Shown here in pieces: positions 7,829-15,984 of a stretch of 45,951 nucleotides of DNA. Made by a program: the position numbers and the translations under genes. Source of the DNA: an uncultured Oscillospiraceae bacterium (lineage in GTDB: Bacteria; Bacillota; Clostridia; Oscillospirales; Oscillospiraceae); the NCBI GenBank assembly GCA_934589225.1, contig CAKTNS010000020.1, positions 1 to 45,951 of the forward strand, given 5' to 3'. The notes beneath the pieces were generated by a model. The model ran no database searches. It was not told the origin of the DNA and was given only the letters and a program-made list of their open reading frames with translations. Numbering within the stretch: position 1 is the first letter of the stretch; each line of letters opens with the position of its first letter.

Positions 7829-8683
7829 TTGACAGAAGAAATGAAACTCGACTTGCAGAAGAAGGCCTGTCAGGTTCGCATGGGGATCATTGCGTCCACC
7901 CACAGCGCCAAGGCCGGTCATCCCGGCGGTAGTTTGTCCGCCGCGGAGCTGTTCGCCTATCTGTATAACCGGGAGCTGCGGATCGACCCCAAGGAGCCCC
8001 AGAAGGCTGACCGGGACCGGTTTGTTCTCTCCAAGGGCCACACCGCCCCGGGTCTTTATTCCGCCCTGGCTTATCGGGGCTTCTTCCCCGTGGAGGACCT
8101 GCTGACCCTGCGGCACATCGGAAGCTACCTGCAGGGCCACCCCAATATGAATACGGTGCCCGGCGTGGACATGTCCACCGGCAGTCTGGGTCAGGGCATC
8201 TCCGCCGCCGCGGGCATGGCTAAGGGTGCCAAGTTCCTGAATCAGTCCGTCAACGTCTACACCCTCTTAGGTGACGGCGAGATCGCCGAGGGTCAGGTCT
8301 GGGAGGCGCTGATGTTCGCCGCCCACTATCACCTGGATAACCTGTGCGTCATCATTGACCTGAACGGCCTGCAGATCGACGGCCGGACCTGCGACGTCAT
8401 GAACTCCGCCCCGGTGGACGAAAAGTGCAAGGCCTTCGGCTGCAACGTCACCACCATTGACGGCCACGACTTTGAGCAGATCGAGAAGGCCTTCGCCTTC
8501 TTCCATCAGGCCCAGGGTTCCGGCAAGCCCACCTGCATTCTCATGAACACCGTCAAGGGCAAGGGCGTCAGCTTCATGGAAAACCAGGCCGGTTGGCATG
8601 GCAAGGCACCCAACGACGAGGAATACAAGATTGCTATGGACGAGCTGACCGCTGCCATGGCAGAACTGGAGGCAGCCAAATGA
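7829..8683 (+). CDS. Transketolase, N-terminal (thiamine diphosphate-binding) subunit
   Basis: A 284-residue subunit carrying the ThDP-binding half of transketolase, which moves two-carbon ketol units in the non-oxidative pentose phosphate pathway. Seen: HSAKAGHPGGSLSAAEL, the DRFVLSKGHTAPGLY block, STGSLGQGISAAAGMA, the cofactor motif GDGEIAEGQVWEA with the following IIDLNGLQIDGR, and TVKGKGVSFME. The start is the TTG at 7829 (9 nt after GGAAGG), reading MTEEMKLDLQKK; an ATG at 7841 is the alternative. The C-terminal half is the next gene, overlapping by 4 bp (ATGA). The split form is usual in Clostridia and is not a frameshift. rpiB at 37438 belongs to the same pathway. Confidence 0.95.
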   Translation: MTEEMKLDLQKKACQVRMGIIASTHSAKAGHPGGSLSAAELFAYLYNRELRIDPKEPQKADRDRFVLSKGHTAPGLYSALAYRGFFPVEDLLTLRHIGSYLQGHPNMNTVPGVDMSTGSLGQGISAAAGMAKGAKFLNQSVNVYTLLGDGEIAEGQVWEALMFAAHYHLDNLCVIIDLNGLQIDGRTCDVMNSAPVDEKCKAFGCNVTTIDGHDFEQIEKAFAFFHQAQGSGKPTCILMNTVKGKGVSFMENQAGWHGKAPNDEEYKIAMDELTAAMAELEAAK

Positions 8684-9624
8684 GTGAAGTCAAGAAAATC
8701 GCCACCCGTGACAGCTACGGCAACGCTCTGGTAGAACTGGCCCGGAACGGGGCCGATGATCTGGTGGTCCTGGACGCGGACCTGGCCGGTGCCACCAAAA
8801 CCGGCACCTTCAAGAAGGCCTTCCCGGACCGGCACTTTAACTGCGGCATTGCCGAAGAAAACATGGTGGGTGTGGCCGCGGGCCTTTCTACCATGGGCCT
8901 GGTGCCCTTTGCCAGCAGCTTTGCCATGTTCGCCGCGGGCCGTGCCTATGAGCAGATCCGTAACTCCGTGGGCTACCCCCACCTGAACGTAAAAATCGCA
9001 GCCTCCCACGGCGGTATCTCCGTAGGCGAGGACGGTGCCAGCCACCAGTGCTGCGAGGATTTTGCCCTGATGCGCACCATCCCCGGCATGACCGTCCTGT
9101 GCCCCAGCGACGATGTGGAAGCCAAGGCCGCCGTCAAGGCCGCCTATGCCCACAAGGGCCCGGTGTATATCCGTCTGGGCCGTCTGGCCGTGCCTGTGTT
9201 CCATGACGAGGAAACCTTCACCTTCACCCTGGGCAAGGGCGAGCAGCTGACCGAGGGCAATGACATTGCAATCATCGCCACGGGCCTGATGGTCAACGAG
9301 GCCCGGATCGCCGCAGAAAATCTGGAAGCCGCCGGCATCCACGCCCGGGTCATTAACATCTGCACCATCAAGCCCCTGGACGAGGAGATCGTCCTGAAGG
9401 CCGCCCGGGAGTGCGGAAAGGTCATCACCTGCGAGGAGCACAACATCATCGGCGGCCTGGGTGAAGCCGTGGCCGCCCTGCTGAGCGAGCACTGCCCCAC
9501 CCCCATGCGCCGCATCGGTGTCAATGATGTCTTCGGTCACTCCGGCCCCGCCCTGGCCCTGCTGAAGCAGTTCGGCCTCAGTGCGGAGCACATCGAAGAA
9601 GTGGCAAAGGATATGCTGAAGTAA
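8680..9624 (+). CDS. Transketolase, C-terminal subunit
   Basis: A 314-residue partner holding the pyrimidine-binding and C-terminal transketolase domains. Seen: MSEVKKIATRDSYGNALVELA, the catalytic-Glu region FNCGIAEENMVGVAAGLS, the FASSFAMFAAGRAYEQIRNSVGYP stretch, SHGGISVGEDGASHQ, and the C-terminal ITCEEHNIIGGLGEAVA. The start at 8680 overlaps the stop of the N-terminal subunit by 4 bp, giving coupled translation and equal subunit amounts; the longer frame upstream lies inside the first subunit and is discarded. A strong terminator at 9631 ends the two-gene operon. Confidence 0.95.
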   Translation: MSEVKKIATRDSYGNALVELARNGADDLVVLDADLAGATKTGTFKKAFPDRHFNCGIAEENMVGVAAGLSTMGLVPFASSFAMFAAGRAYEQIRNSVGYPHLNVKIAASHGGISVGEDGASHQCCEDFALMRTIPGMTVLCPSDDVEAKAAVKAAYAHKGPVYIRLGRLAVPVFHDEETFTFTLGKGEQLTEGNDIAIIATGLMVNEARIAAENLEAAGIHARVINICTIKPLDEEIVLKAARECGKVITCEEHNIIGGLGEAVAALLSEHCPTPMRRIGVNDVFGHSGPALALLKQFGLSAEHIEEVAKDMLK

Positions 9625-9630
9625 ATCCCG

Positions 9631-9663
9631 TCCCTCCCGGCCCGCCGGGAGGGATTCTTTTTT
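9631..9663 (+). terminator. Intrinsic terminator of the transketolase operon
   Basis: Perfect 10-bp stem (9631-9640 with 9645-9654), CCCG loop, then TTCTTTTTT. Confidence 0.93.
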
Positions 9664-9665
9664 CC

Positions 9666-9694
9666 TTGAATTTCCGACAAAAAAAGTATATAAT
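9666..9694 (+). promoter_or_regulatory. Promoter of the TetR-type regulator
   Basis: TTGAAT (9666-9671), 17-bp spacer, TATAAT (9689-9694). It begins directly after the preceding terminator. Confidence 0.82.
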
Positions 9695-9768
9695 ACTCTA
9701 CACAAGTGCCCCCGGCTTTTCGGGGCGCACCCATCGGAGGCGGTATTTCCCGGAAAGGAGCTGGTTGA

Positions 9769-10347
9769 ATGGCAAGACGGACACAGGCGGTGATCATGCA
9801 GGCCTTTATGGACCTGCTGGCCCAGAAGCCCTATGATAAGATCACGGTAAAGGATGTCATTGAAAAGGCAGACATCAACCGGAATACCTTTTACTATTAC
9901 TATGAAAACATTCCCTCCCTGCTGGAAGCGCTCTTTGACCAGGAAATTCAGGCCTTTTCCAACAGCACCGAGAAAAGCGATTCCTTCGCCAAGGAATACA
10001 TGCGGGCAAGCAGCCTGGTCCGGACCAACCGGCAGGCCCTGCGGCATCTGTATGAATCAGAAAACCGGGCCCTCATCTCCCAGTTTCTGGAAACCGCCTC
10101 GGGGCTCTTTGTAGAGCGGTTCGTCCGGCAGGCGGCGGCCCCCTACGGCCTGAGCGAAGAGGGCATTTACTATGTGACCCGGTTCTACAGCTACGCCATC
10201 GTGGGCCTCACCATGCACTGGATCCGTGCCGAGCTGCCCTCCGTCATCGACAATCTGCCGGAACGGCTGGAGAGCACCTTCTACGCTTCCATCAACAGTG
10301 TCATTGAGGACTATTTAAAATTCCAAGCTAAGGGAACCGGGGAATAA
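9769..10347 (+). CDS. TetR/AcrR family transcriptional regulator
   Basis: A 192-residue regulator. The N-terminal helix-turn-helix is clear: VIMQAFMDLLAQKPYDKITVKDVIEKADINRNTFYYYYENIPSLLEALF (residues about 5-55). The rest is the helical ligand/dimer domain, ending with the pattern RFYSYAIVGLTMHWIRAELP. The same C-terminal pattern occurs in the TetR protein at 40350. AAAGGAG lies 8 nt before the ATG. It has its own promoter and its own terminator, and is followed 130 bp later by the DUF308/radical SAM pair, its most likely target besides itself. The inducer is not predictable. Confidence 0.9.
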   Translation: MARRTQAVIMQAFMDLLAQKPYDKITVKDVIEKADINRNTFYYYYENIPSLLEALFDQEIQAFSNSTEKSDSFAKEYMRASSLVRTNRQALRHLYESENRALISQFLETASGLFVERFVRQAAAPYGLSEEGIYYVTRFYSYAIVGLTMHWIRAELPSVIDNLPERLESTFYASINSVIEDYLKFQAKGTGE

Positions 10348-10357
10348 ACTGAATAAA

Positions 10358-10422
10358 ATACAGGCAAATTTGCGGAACTGTTCGATTTCGGATGGTTCCG
10401 TTTTTTTGCCTGTATCTTTTTT
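10358..10422 (+). terminator. Nested hairpin terminator after the TetR gene
   Basis: Inner 6-bp stem (10373-10378 with 10395-10400) followed by seven T, enclosed by an outer 11-bp stem (10358-10368 with 10405-10415) and a second T-run. Confidence 0.75.
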
Positions 10423-10478
10423 GGGAGAAAAAAGTAGAATGCAGATATGGATGCTGAAACAAGAGAGGAGGCAGACAA

Positions 10479-11033
10479 TTGAAACAACTTAAAGCGGTGA
10501 AATACGCTTACAGCGTCTTTTCCTGCGTACTCATCATCTTCGGCCTGACCGCCATGCTGGGAGCCCCGGTGCCGGAGCGCCGGTTCATGCTGATCGGCGG
10601 CATTCTGATGATCCTCTTTGGCACCCTGCGGATCATGGGCTACTGCTCCAAAGATGCCTTACAGCTGGCCTTTCAGTTTGACCTGATCCTGGGCATCACC
10701 TCCGGGGTGCTGGGCTGCTACATGATCTGGAAGCCCTCCGCCCTGGGACACATCATCATGATCTTGGGGCTGTTCTTTCTCATCGAGGGCCTTTCCAAGG
10801 TGCAGACGGCCATTGATGCCAAAAGGATCGGCATGGAGCGGTGGTGGCTCATTTTATGCGTGGCCCTGGTGACAGCGGTCATCGGCGTTTTGGCCATTCT
10901 CGTGGAATTTCGGGAGTTTGAGACCGTCAGTCGGCTGATCGGCGCGAATCTGGCCATTGACGGTGTCTTGAATCTATATGTTACACAAAGTACAGTCAAT
11001 ACATTTAGGAGGAAAAAAGAATGGGAAGCTTAA
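10479..11033 (+). CDS. DUF308 (HdeD-like) membrane protein
   Basis: A 184-residue protein with six hydrophobic helices in three hairpins, e.g. AYSVFSCVLIIFGLTAMLG, FMLIGGILMILFGTLRIMGY, FDLILGITSGVLGCYMIW, HIIMILGLFFLIEGLSKV and WWLILCVALVTAVIGVLAILV. This is the DUF308/HdeD layout. The start is TTG at 10479 with GAGGAGG 7 nt upstream. Its last 13 bases overlap the start of the radical SAM gene, so the two proteins are made together. No catalytic motif is visible; a membrane partner or anchor role for the radical SAM enzyme is inferred from coupling only. A second, distinct DUF308 protein lies at 34491-35027. Confidence 0.82.
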   Translation: MKQLKAVKYAYSVFSCVLIIFGLTAMLGAPVPERRFMLIGGILMILFGTLRIMGYCSKDALQLAFQFDLILGITSGVLGCYMIWKPSALGHIIMILGLFFLIEGLSKVQTAIDAKRIGMERWWLILCVALVTAVIGVLAILVEFREFETVSRLIGANLAIDGVLNLYVTQSTVNTFRRKKEWEA

Positions 11034-12433
11034 CACACAAGGCAGCCAGAGCCGCCGCGGGCCTGGGCATCGATCAGGCCATCAAAAAGGTGACCCGGGG
11101 CGACCGGGAAACGGAGCTGCTGAAGCTCATCGACCTGATGGAAAAATACACCGCCGGGACCAACCTGACCGTGGACCTGAGCAATTACCGGGCCATGATC
11201 CAGGATGAGACCAGCGCCCTGAACCGCTACATCAACCGGGCCCTGGACGAGGTGGACCACAATGTACTGAAAACCTCCGTGCTGAATTTTGGCTTTGAGG
11301 CCATGCTGAACGGCACCATGACCATCCGCAAAATGCGGGAAGTCCACCAGTGCAACATCCCCTGGCTGATCCTCATGGACCCCACCTCTGCCTGCAACCT
11401 GCACTGCACCGGCTGCTGGGCCGCGGAGTACGGCAACAAGCTGAACCTGACTTATGAAGAGCTTTCCAGCGTGGTCCGTCAGGGCCGGGACCTGGGTGTC
11501 TACTTCTACATGTTCACCGGCGGTGAGCCCCTGGTGCGGAAGAAGGACATCATCCGGCTGTGCCAGGAGTTCAACGACTGCCAATTCCTGGCTTTCACCA
11601 ACGGCACCCTGGTAGACGAGGCCTTCTGCGCCGACATGAAGCGGGTGGGCAACCTGATGCTGGCCATCTCCCTGGAAGGCGACCCGGAGGTCAACGACCT
11701 GCGCCGGGGTCAGGGCGTTTACGGCAAGGTCATGAAGGCCATGGACCTGCTGAAGGCCAACGGCCTGATTTTCGGCACCTCCATCTGCTACACCTCCAAA
11801 AACTGCATGTCCGTCACCAGCCCGGAGTTTGTAAAGCTCATGGTAGACAAGGGCTGCCGCTACGCCATGTACTTCCACTATATGCCTGTGGGCAATGAAG
11901 CATCCGTTGATCTGCTGCCCACCCCGGAGCAGCGGATGTACCTGAAGGACCGCATCCGCCAAATCCGGAAGCTTCAGGACGGCGAGGGCCTGTTCACCAT
12001 GGACTTCCAGAACGACGGCGAGTTCGTGGGCGGCTGCATTGCCGGCGGCCGGAACTACTTCCACATCAACGCCAACGGCGACGCGGAGCCCTGCGTATTC
12101 ATCCACTACTCCAACGCCAACATCCGCACCCACACCCTGCTGGAGATCCTGAAGAGCCCCCTGTTCATGGCCTACCGGGACAACCAGCCCTTCAATGAGA
12201 ACCATCTGCGGCCCTGCCCCATGCTGGAAAACCCGGAGATCCTGCAAAAGATGGTGGCCCAGACCGGTGCCAAGTCCACGGACCTGCAATCCCCCGAGTC
12301 AGCCGAGCACCTGTGCGGCAAGTGCCGGGCCTACGCCGAGAACTGGAAGCCCTGCGCCGAAAAGCTCTGGGCGGAAGAGACCCATCCCGTGCCCAACTAC
12401 GAAAACTACAAGGACTGGAAGCCCCAGGCGTAA
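11021..12433 (+). CDS. Radical SAM protein with SPASM-like C-terminal cysteine cluster
   Basis: A 470-residue enzyme. After an N-terminal helical region of about 110 residues (TNLTVDLSNYRAMIQDETSALNRYI) comes the radical SAM barrel with the 4Fe-4S motif C-x3-C-x2-C in DPTSACNLHCTGCWAAEYG, then YFYMFTGGEPLVRKKDII, TNGTLVDEAF and AISLEGDPEVNDLRRG. Later cysteines form a probable auxiliary cluster: GGCIAGGRNYFHINANGDAEPCVFIHYSNANI, LRPCPML and HLCGKCRAYAENWKPCAEKLW. The product class is not known to me. The N-terminal extension and obligatory coupling to a membrane DUF308 protein would fit a lipid-related or membrane-proximal reaction, but this is a guess. AGGAGG precedes the ATG inside the DUF308 gene. 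Confidence 0.85.
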   Translation: MGSLTHKAARAAAGLGIDQAIKKVTRGDRETELLKLIDLMEKYTAGTNLTVDLSNYRAMIQDETSALNRYINRALDEVDHNVLKTSVLNFGFEAMLNGTMTIRKMREVHQCNIPWLILMDPTSACNLHCTGCWAAEYGNKLNLTYEELSSVVRQGRDLGVYFYMFTGGEPLVRKKDIIRLCQEFNDCQFLAFTNGTLVDEAFCADMKRVGNLMLAISLEGDPEVNDLRRGQGVYGKVMKAMDLLKANGLIFGTSICYTSKNCMSVTSPEFVKLMVDKGCRYAMYFHYMPVGNEASVDLLPTPEQRMYLKDRIRQIRKLQDGEGLFTMDFQNDGEFVGGCIAGGRNYFHINANGDAEPCVFIHYSNANIRTHTLLEILKSPLFMAYRDNQPFNENHLRPCPMLENPEILQKMVAQTGAKSTDLQSPESAEHLCGKCRAYAENWKPCAEKLWAEETHPVPNYENYKDWKPQA

Positions 12434-12513
12434 GCCGGGCTCCCGGCCGGCCTTCCTTGGGAGCAGACCGACCTGGCCCCTCTGTGGAAAGAGCGGGCGT
12501 GACTTCTTCTTTC

Positions 12514-12551
12514 CCGGACCGTCCACCCCCGGACGGTCCGGCCCTTTCTCT
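12514..12551 (+). terminator. Probable terminator after the radical SAM gene
   Basis: Perfect 11-bp stem (12514-12524 with 12531-12541) followed by a CCCTTTCTCT tail; the T-run is short. Confidence 0.6.
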
Positions 12552-12642
12552 CCGCGCGGAAATCCTTGAAGCATCTGCTGCCCTGGCCGTTTACGCGCTG
12601 CGCACTTAAGCCCACAAAGAATAAACTAAAGGTGAAATTTTC

Positions 12643-13536
12643 ATGGATAAAACAGCCATCGTAACCGATACCAACAGCGGCCTGACCCCCCGGGAGGCGC
12701 AAGAGCTGGGCATCGGCCTGATCCCCATGCCGGTGATCCTGGACGGGGAATGCTTCTTTGAATATACCTCCATCACCCCCCAGGAGTTCTTCAATTGTCT
12801 AAAAGAGGAGGAAGCGGTATCCACCTCTCAGCCCGCCCCCGGGGACCTGACGGATGCCTGGGAGGCTCTGCTGGAAACCCATGAGGCAGTGGTCTACATC
12901 CCCATGTCCGCCGGCCTTTCCGGCAGCTATCAGACCGCCGCCATGCTGGCCCAGGACTACGAGGGCCGGGTGCAAGTGGCAAACCTTCACCGGATTTCCG
13001 TCACCCAGCGCCAGGCGGTCCTGGATGCCCAGTTTCTGGCAGACCAGGGTCTGAACGCCCGGGAAATCAAGGATTCTCTGGAGAAAAACGACCTGGATTC
13101 CGATATTTTTGTGGCGGTGAACACCCTGGAGCTGCTGAAAAAAAGCGGCCGGGTCACGGCGGCAGGGGCGGCCCTGGGCAGCATCCTCAGCATCAAGCCG
13201 GTGCTGCGCATTCAGGACGGAAAGCTGGATGCCTTCCGAAAGGTCCGGGGCATGCGCTCCGCCATGCAGGCCATGGTGGAAGGCCTCAAAGAAGACGAAC
13301 GGGTTCTGAACACCCCACACCTGATGCTCCGGGCCGCCTACGCAGGAGACCTGGAAGCGGGAAAAATCTGGCAGGAAACCCTCCAGGCCGCCTTCCCCCA
13401 CTGCCCCGTAGGCCTGGACCCCCTGCCCCTGAGCGTCTGCTGCCACGTGGGCTACGGTGCCCTGGGCGTGGGCATCGCCAAGGACATCCCGGCCCTGGAG
13501 ACCGCCGGAGCTTATCTTAGAGCGGCATCGGAATAA
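12643..13536 (+). CDS. DegV family fatty-acid-binding protein
   Basis: A 297-residue cytosolic protein of the DegV/FakB family, which bind a fatty acid for phosphorylation by fatty acid kinase in Firmicutes. Seen: IVTDTNSGLTPREAQELGI at the N-terminus with IPMPVILDGE, the STSQPAPGDLTDAW segment, IPMSAGLSGSYQTA (acyl-binding region), LELLKKSGRVTAAGAALGSILSIKPVLRIQDGKL, and a C-terminal GYGALGVGI strand. AAAGGTG precedes the ATG. The gene stands alone; no FakA kinase is in the window. Downstream the sequence passes within a few bases into a heptamer repeat array. Whether it feeds exogenous fatty acids to phospholipids here is assumed from the family. Confidence 0.92.
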   Translation: MDKTAIVTDTNSGLTPREAQELGIGLIPMPVILDGECFFEYTSITPQEFFNCLKEEEAVSTSQPAPGDLTDAWEALLETHEAVVYIPMSAGLSGSYQTAAMLAQDYEGRVQVANLHRISVTQRQAVLDAQFLADQGLNAREIKDSLEKNDLDSDIFVAVNTLELLKKSGRVTAAGAALGSILSIKPVLRIQDGKLDAFRKVRGMRSAMQAMVEGLKEDERVLNTPHLMLRAAYAGDLEAGKIWQETLQAAFPHCPVGLDPLPLSVCCHVGYGALGVGIAKDIPALETAGAYLRAASE

Positions 13537-13538
13537 AA

Positions 13539-13607
13539 ATTGACAATTAACAATTGACAATTGACAATTTGGAAAAGTTGACAGTTAACAGTTGACAGTT
13601 GACAGTT
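13539..13607. repeat. Bipartite heptamer array 1
   Basis: Starts 3 bp after the DegV stop. About four units of TTGACAA type (one TTAACAA), a TTTGGAAAA joint, then about four units of TTGACAG type (one TTAACAG), ending in a T-run and TTGGGAACAGACGTT. Confidence 0.9.
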
Positions 13608-14118
13608 TTTGGGAACAGACGTTCTACTTCTGCGCCCATTGTTCCTACAATGCGGAACGCCGTACCGCGCCTCATCCACCGCCTACGGCGGTCCCCCTTC
13701 CCCGGAGGGGAAGGTCTTGGTGCAGACCTTCACGCCGTACCGGTAAACCAGAGCCCCAAAAGCACGGTACAAGAGCTTCCCTCGGGGGAAGCTGGCTCGC
13801 CTGGGCGAGCCTGATGAGGGGCCGCGGGGCAGCGTGAAACATTCTAGAAACAGTAGGCGAATCCGTAGAAACGCACCCCCATTCTGTCATTCCGACCGCA
13901 GCGTCAGCGGAGTGGAGGAATCCACCACGTTGGAGGAAGAACCAACGCAAGGTAAAGCTTGCTACTTGGGAAGATTCCTCGACTCACTTCGCTCGGAATG
14001 ACATGTCGGGGGGGTGTTTATCCACACAGATTGTATTTGCCACGCAGCGGAACGGCACATAGGCCGTTCCCTACATACTTTAGCGGATGGGGCGAAATGA
14101 ACAACGTCGGTCGCCCCT
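13608..14118. repeat. Repeat island 2 (no gene)
   Basis: About 500 bp between converging genes. It holds the phrase TCTGCGCCCATTGTTCCTAC (also at 19011), an inverted pair of about 150 bp (13670-13821; arms CCTCATCCACC... and ...GCCTGATGAGGGG), the GTGAAACATT...GAATCCGTAGAAACG phrase shared with 33410-33444, a TGTCATTCC element (13885-14005) and one GGAACGGC-type hairpin head in reverse orientation near 14045-14072. No credible coding frame. Confidence 0.82.
13885..14005. repeat. TGTCATTCC inverted-repeat element, copy 2
   Basis: About 121 bp, terminal inverted repeat TGTCATTCCGACC / GGAATGACAT, same inner GGAGGAATCC / GGAAGATTCCTCGACTC arms as copies 1 and 3; the central 30 bp differ between copies. 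Confidence 0.8.
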
Positions 14119-14153
14119 ATAATTGTCAATTGTCCATTGTCAATTGTCAATTC
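14119..14153. repeat. Heptamer array 2
   Basis: Four reverse-oriented units of the TTGACAA type (read as TTGTCAA, one TTGTCCA) closing repeat island 2. Only the A-type half is present. Confidence 0.85.
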
Positions 14154-14167
14154 ACTAAAACGTTCAA

Positions 14168-14197
14168 CGCCGCCGCCCTTTTCAGAGGGCGGCGGCG
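14168..14197 (-). terminator. Hairpin terminator of the diguanylate cyclase gene
   Basis: Perfect 12-bp GCC/GGC stem (14168-14179 with 14186-14197) 6 bp after the stop; the T-rich tail on the - strand is weak. Confidence 0.65.
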
Positions 14198-14203
14198 TGA
14201 TCG

Positions 14204-15871
14204 TTAAGTGGTGCGGGCTTTGTGGTGGGCCCGTTTTTCTTCGTACATTTTGTTGTCCGCTTCCCGGAGGGCGGCGGTCAGGTCCGGGCAGTGGGGCTGC
14301 CAGACGATGCCGGTGGAGAAGCTGACATTCTTTTCTTTGGCCCGTTCCATCAGGGTGTCGAACTCCCGGTGGAAGTCCTCCTCGGGGATGCCCTGGCGGA
14401 TGACCACGAATTCGTCGCCGCCGATGCGGTAGGCCTGGCCGGGGAAGGTCTCTTCCAAGGCCAGGGCGGTGTTGCGGATCAAAAGGTCTCCCGCGGCGTG
14501 GCCCAGGTTGTCGTTGGCCCATTTGAGGCCGTCCAGGTCCAGATAGAGAATGCCCACCTGGTTCTGGCAGTCTCTTCCCCAGTTTTTCAGGGTCAGGTTG
14601 TACCGGTTCCGGTTGTACAGGCCTGTCAGCTGGTCATGGAAGCTCATTTTCCGCAGGAATTCCTCTTCCTTTTTCTGCCGCAGGCTGTTGGTGACGAAGT
14701 ATTGCAGGGAGGAGAGCAATGTCTCATCCTCATAGTGCTGCTGGGGGTTGGACACGCCCATAAAGCCGATGACCCGGCCCTGCTCCATGAGGGGGACCGT
14801 CAGCAGCCGCTGGATGCCCTGCTCCTTGATGAAGCGGTAGTGGGGGGTGCCCTTTTCTTGCTCGGCGTTGGCAATATAGAATGTCCGGCCCTTCTGGAAC
14901 TGCTTCATCCAGGTGGCGATCATGCTCAGGGGCAGCTGCATGGACGCCCCGGGCTGGGCAGCAAGGCAGGTCTTGCCGGATTGGGAGGATTCGTAGGTAT
15001 CCACCGCCACGGCGCTTGCAAAGTCGATTTCATAAATGCAGGTCCGCTCCGCCCGGAAATACTCCTGGATGATCTGCAGCAGGTCGCAGATGGCCTGGGA
15101 GATCTCCTTGTCAGAGGAAAGCTCCTGGACGCAGCGGTTCAGGGTCTGGGCGATCTCCAGCCGCTGGGCCACCACCGCCTTGTCCTCCTGGACCTGGCGC
15201 AGCTGGGCCTGCTGCTCCCGGTTGACGATCAGGTAAATCAGCAGCATGGCGCCGCCGATGCTGAGGCTGATAAGGGACAGGCCGTAGGAAACGACCTGGA
15301 TCAGCGCCGCCACCAGAGGCGTCAGGATGTAGAGCATCATCACCCGGTACAGCCAAGGGCTGATCCGCTCCCGGTGCTTCACCAGCAGGATGCCATCCAT
15401 AATGATTCCTGCGGAGGGCGCCAGCAAAGACAGGGGGAAATAGGGACTGCGGACGTAGTAGTTGTTCCCGTCAATGTAATAATAAAGGTTTGTAAACTGG
15501 GAGACGATCACCAGGATCATCCCGATATAGCAGACCAGCTCCACCGCCTTGACCAGGTGCAGCCTGGCCCGCTCCTGGACCGTCAGCAGGGTGCAGCACA
15601 GGTACCGGTGAAACAGCAGCAGCACGGAGTGATTCAGCAGGAAGGTGCCCAGATTGCAAAGCCGGACCATCCACCGGGCGATATCCCCGGGGCGGCCCTG
15701 GTAATACCAGGCAGCAGCCTCCACGCCCAGCAGCAGCGCCGCGGAAAGTTGCATCCAGATGAGATTGTGTTTCTTTTCCCCGGGCGGGGCTTCCACCAGG
15801 GTGATGGCCGCAATGAGGCAGAACAGTGCCTCCCAGCCCAGTAGCATAATATTGAAGTAGGATAAAAGCAT
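14204..15871 (-). CDS. Membrane-bound diguanylate cyclase (7TM-like, GAF, GGDEF)
   Basis: A 555-residue signalling enzyme making cyclic di-GMP. The N-terminal 220 residues form about seven membrane helices with a WYYQGRPGDIARWMVRL loop, resembling histidine-kinase-type 7TM sensory modules. A short coiled coil (NREQQAQLRQVQEDKAVVAQRL) leads into a GAF-like domain (about 240-400), then the GGDEF domain: FHDQLTGLYNRNRY, ILYLDLDGLKWANDNLGHAAGD and the intact active site RIGGDEFVVI near residue 484. The RxxD inhibitory site that normally lies 5 residues before GGDEF is absent, so no product feedback at that site is expected. It has its own promoter at 15901. The ligand is unknown. No PilZ or EAL gene is in the window. 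Confidence 0.92.
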   Translation of the reverse strand: MLLSYFNIMLLGWEALFCLIAAITLVEAPPGEKKHNLIWMQLSAALLLGVEAAAWYYQGRPGDIARWMVRLCNLGTFLLNHSVLLLFHRYLCCTLLTVQERARLHLVKAVELVCYIGMILVIVSQFTNLYYYIDGNNYYVRSPYFPLSLLAPSAGIIMDGILLVKHRERISPWLYRVMMLYILTPLVAALIQVVSYGLSLISLSIGGAMLLIYLIVNREQQAQLRQVQEDKAVVAQRLEIAQTLNRCVQELSSDKEISQAICDLLQIIQEYFRAERTCIYEIDFASAVAVDTYESSQSGKTCLAAQPGASMQLPLSMIATWMKQFQKGRTFYIANAEQEKGTPHYRFIKEQGIQRLLTVPLMEQGRVIGFMGVSNPQQHYEDETLLSSLQYFVTNSLRQKKEEEFLRKMSFHDQLTGLYNRNRYNLTLKNWGRDCQNQVGILYLDLDGLKWANDNLGHAAGDLLIRNTALALEETFPGQAYRIGGDEFVVIRQGIPEEDFHREFDTLMERAKEKNVSFSTGIVWQPHCPDLTAALREADNKMYEEKRAHHKARTT

Positions 15872-15900
15872 GGCATCCTCGTTTAGGTGATATTATGACA

Positions 15901-15929
15901 ATATTATCACAGTTAGTCGCAGATTACAA
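15901..15929 (-). promoter_or_regulatory. Promoter of the diguanylate cyclase gene
   Basis: Read on the - strand: TTGTAA (15929-15924), 17-bp spacer, TAATAT (15906-15901) with an upstream TGA (extended -10). Confidence 0.75.
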
Positions 15930-15931
15930 GG

Positions 15932-15971
15932 ATAAAAATGGGGCTGGAAGCAAAAAATTTGCTGTCCAGCC
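15932..15971 (-). terminator. Intrinsic terminator after ecfT
   Basis: On the - strand a stem of 7+6 bp with one bulged base (15971-15958 with 15954-15942), then a T-run (15938-15934). It closes the ECF operon 14 bp after the EcfT stop. Confidence 0.88.
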
Positions 15972-15984
15972 GCAAAGAGGTGCT

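Noticed and set aside
7829..9624. Frameshifted single transketolase gene
   Set aside because: The ATGA overlap, separate start and intact domain borders match the natural two-subunit form common in Clostridia.
11030..12289. 419-codon frame antisense to the radical SAM gene
   Set aside because: Shadow frame caused by codon bias; no start signal or recognisable motif.
14222..15844. 540-codon frame antisense to the diguanylate cyclase
   Set aside because: Composition typical of an antisense shadow; the opposite strand has intact GGDEF and GAF features.
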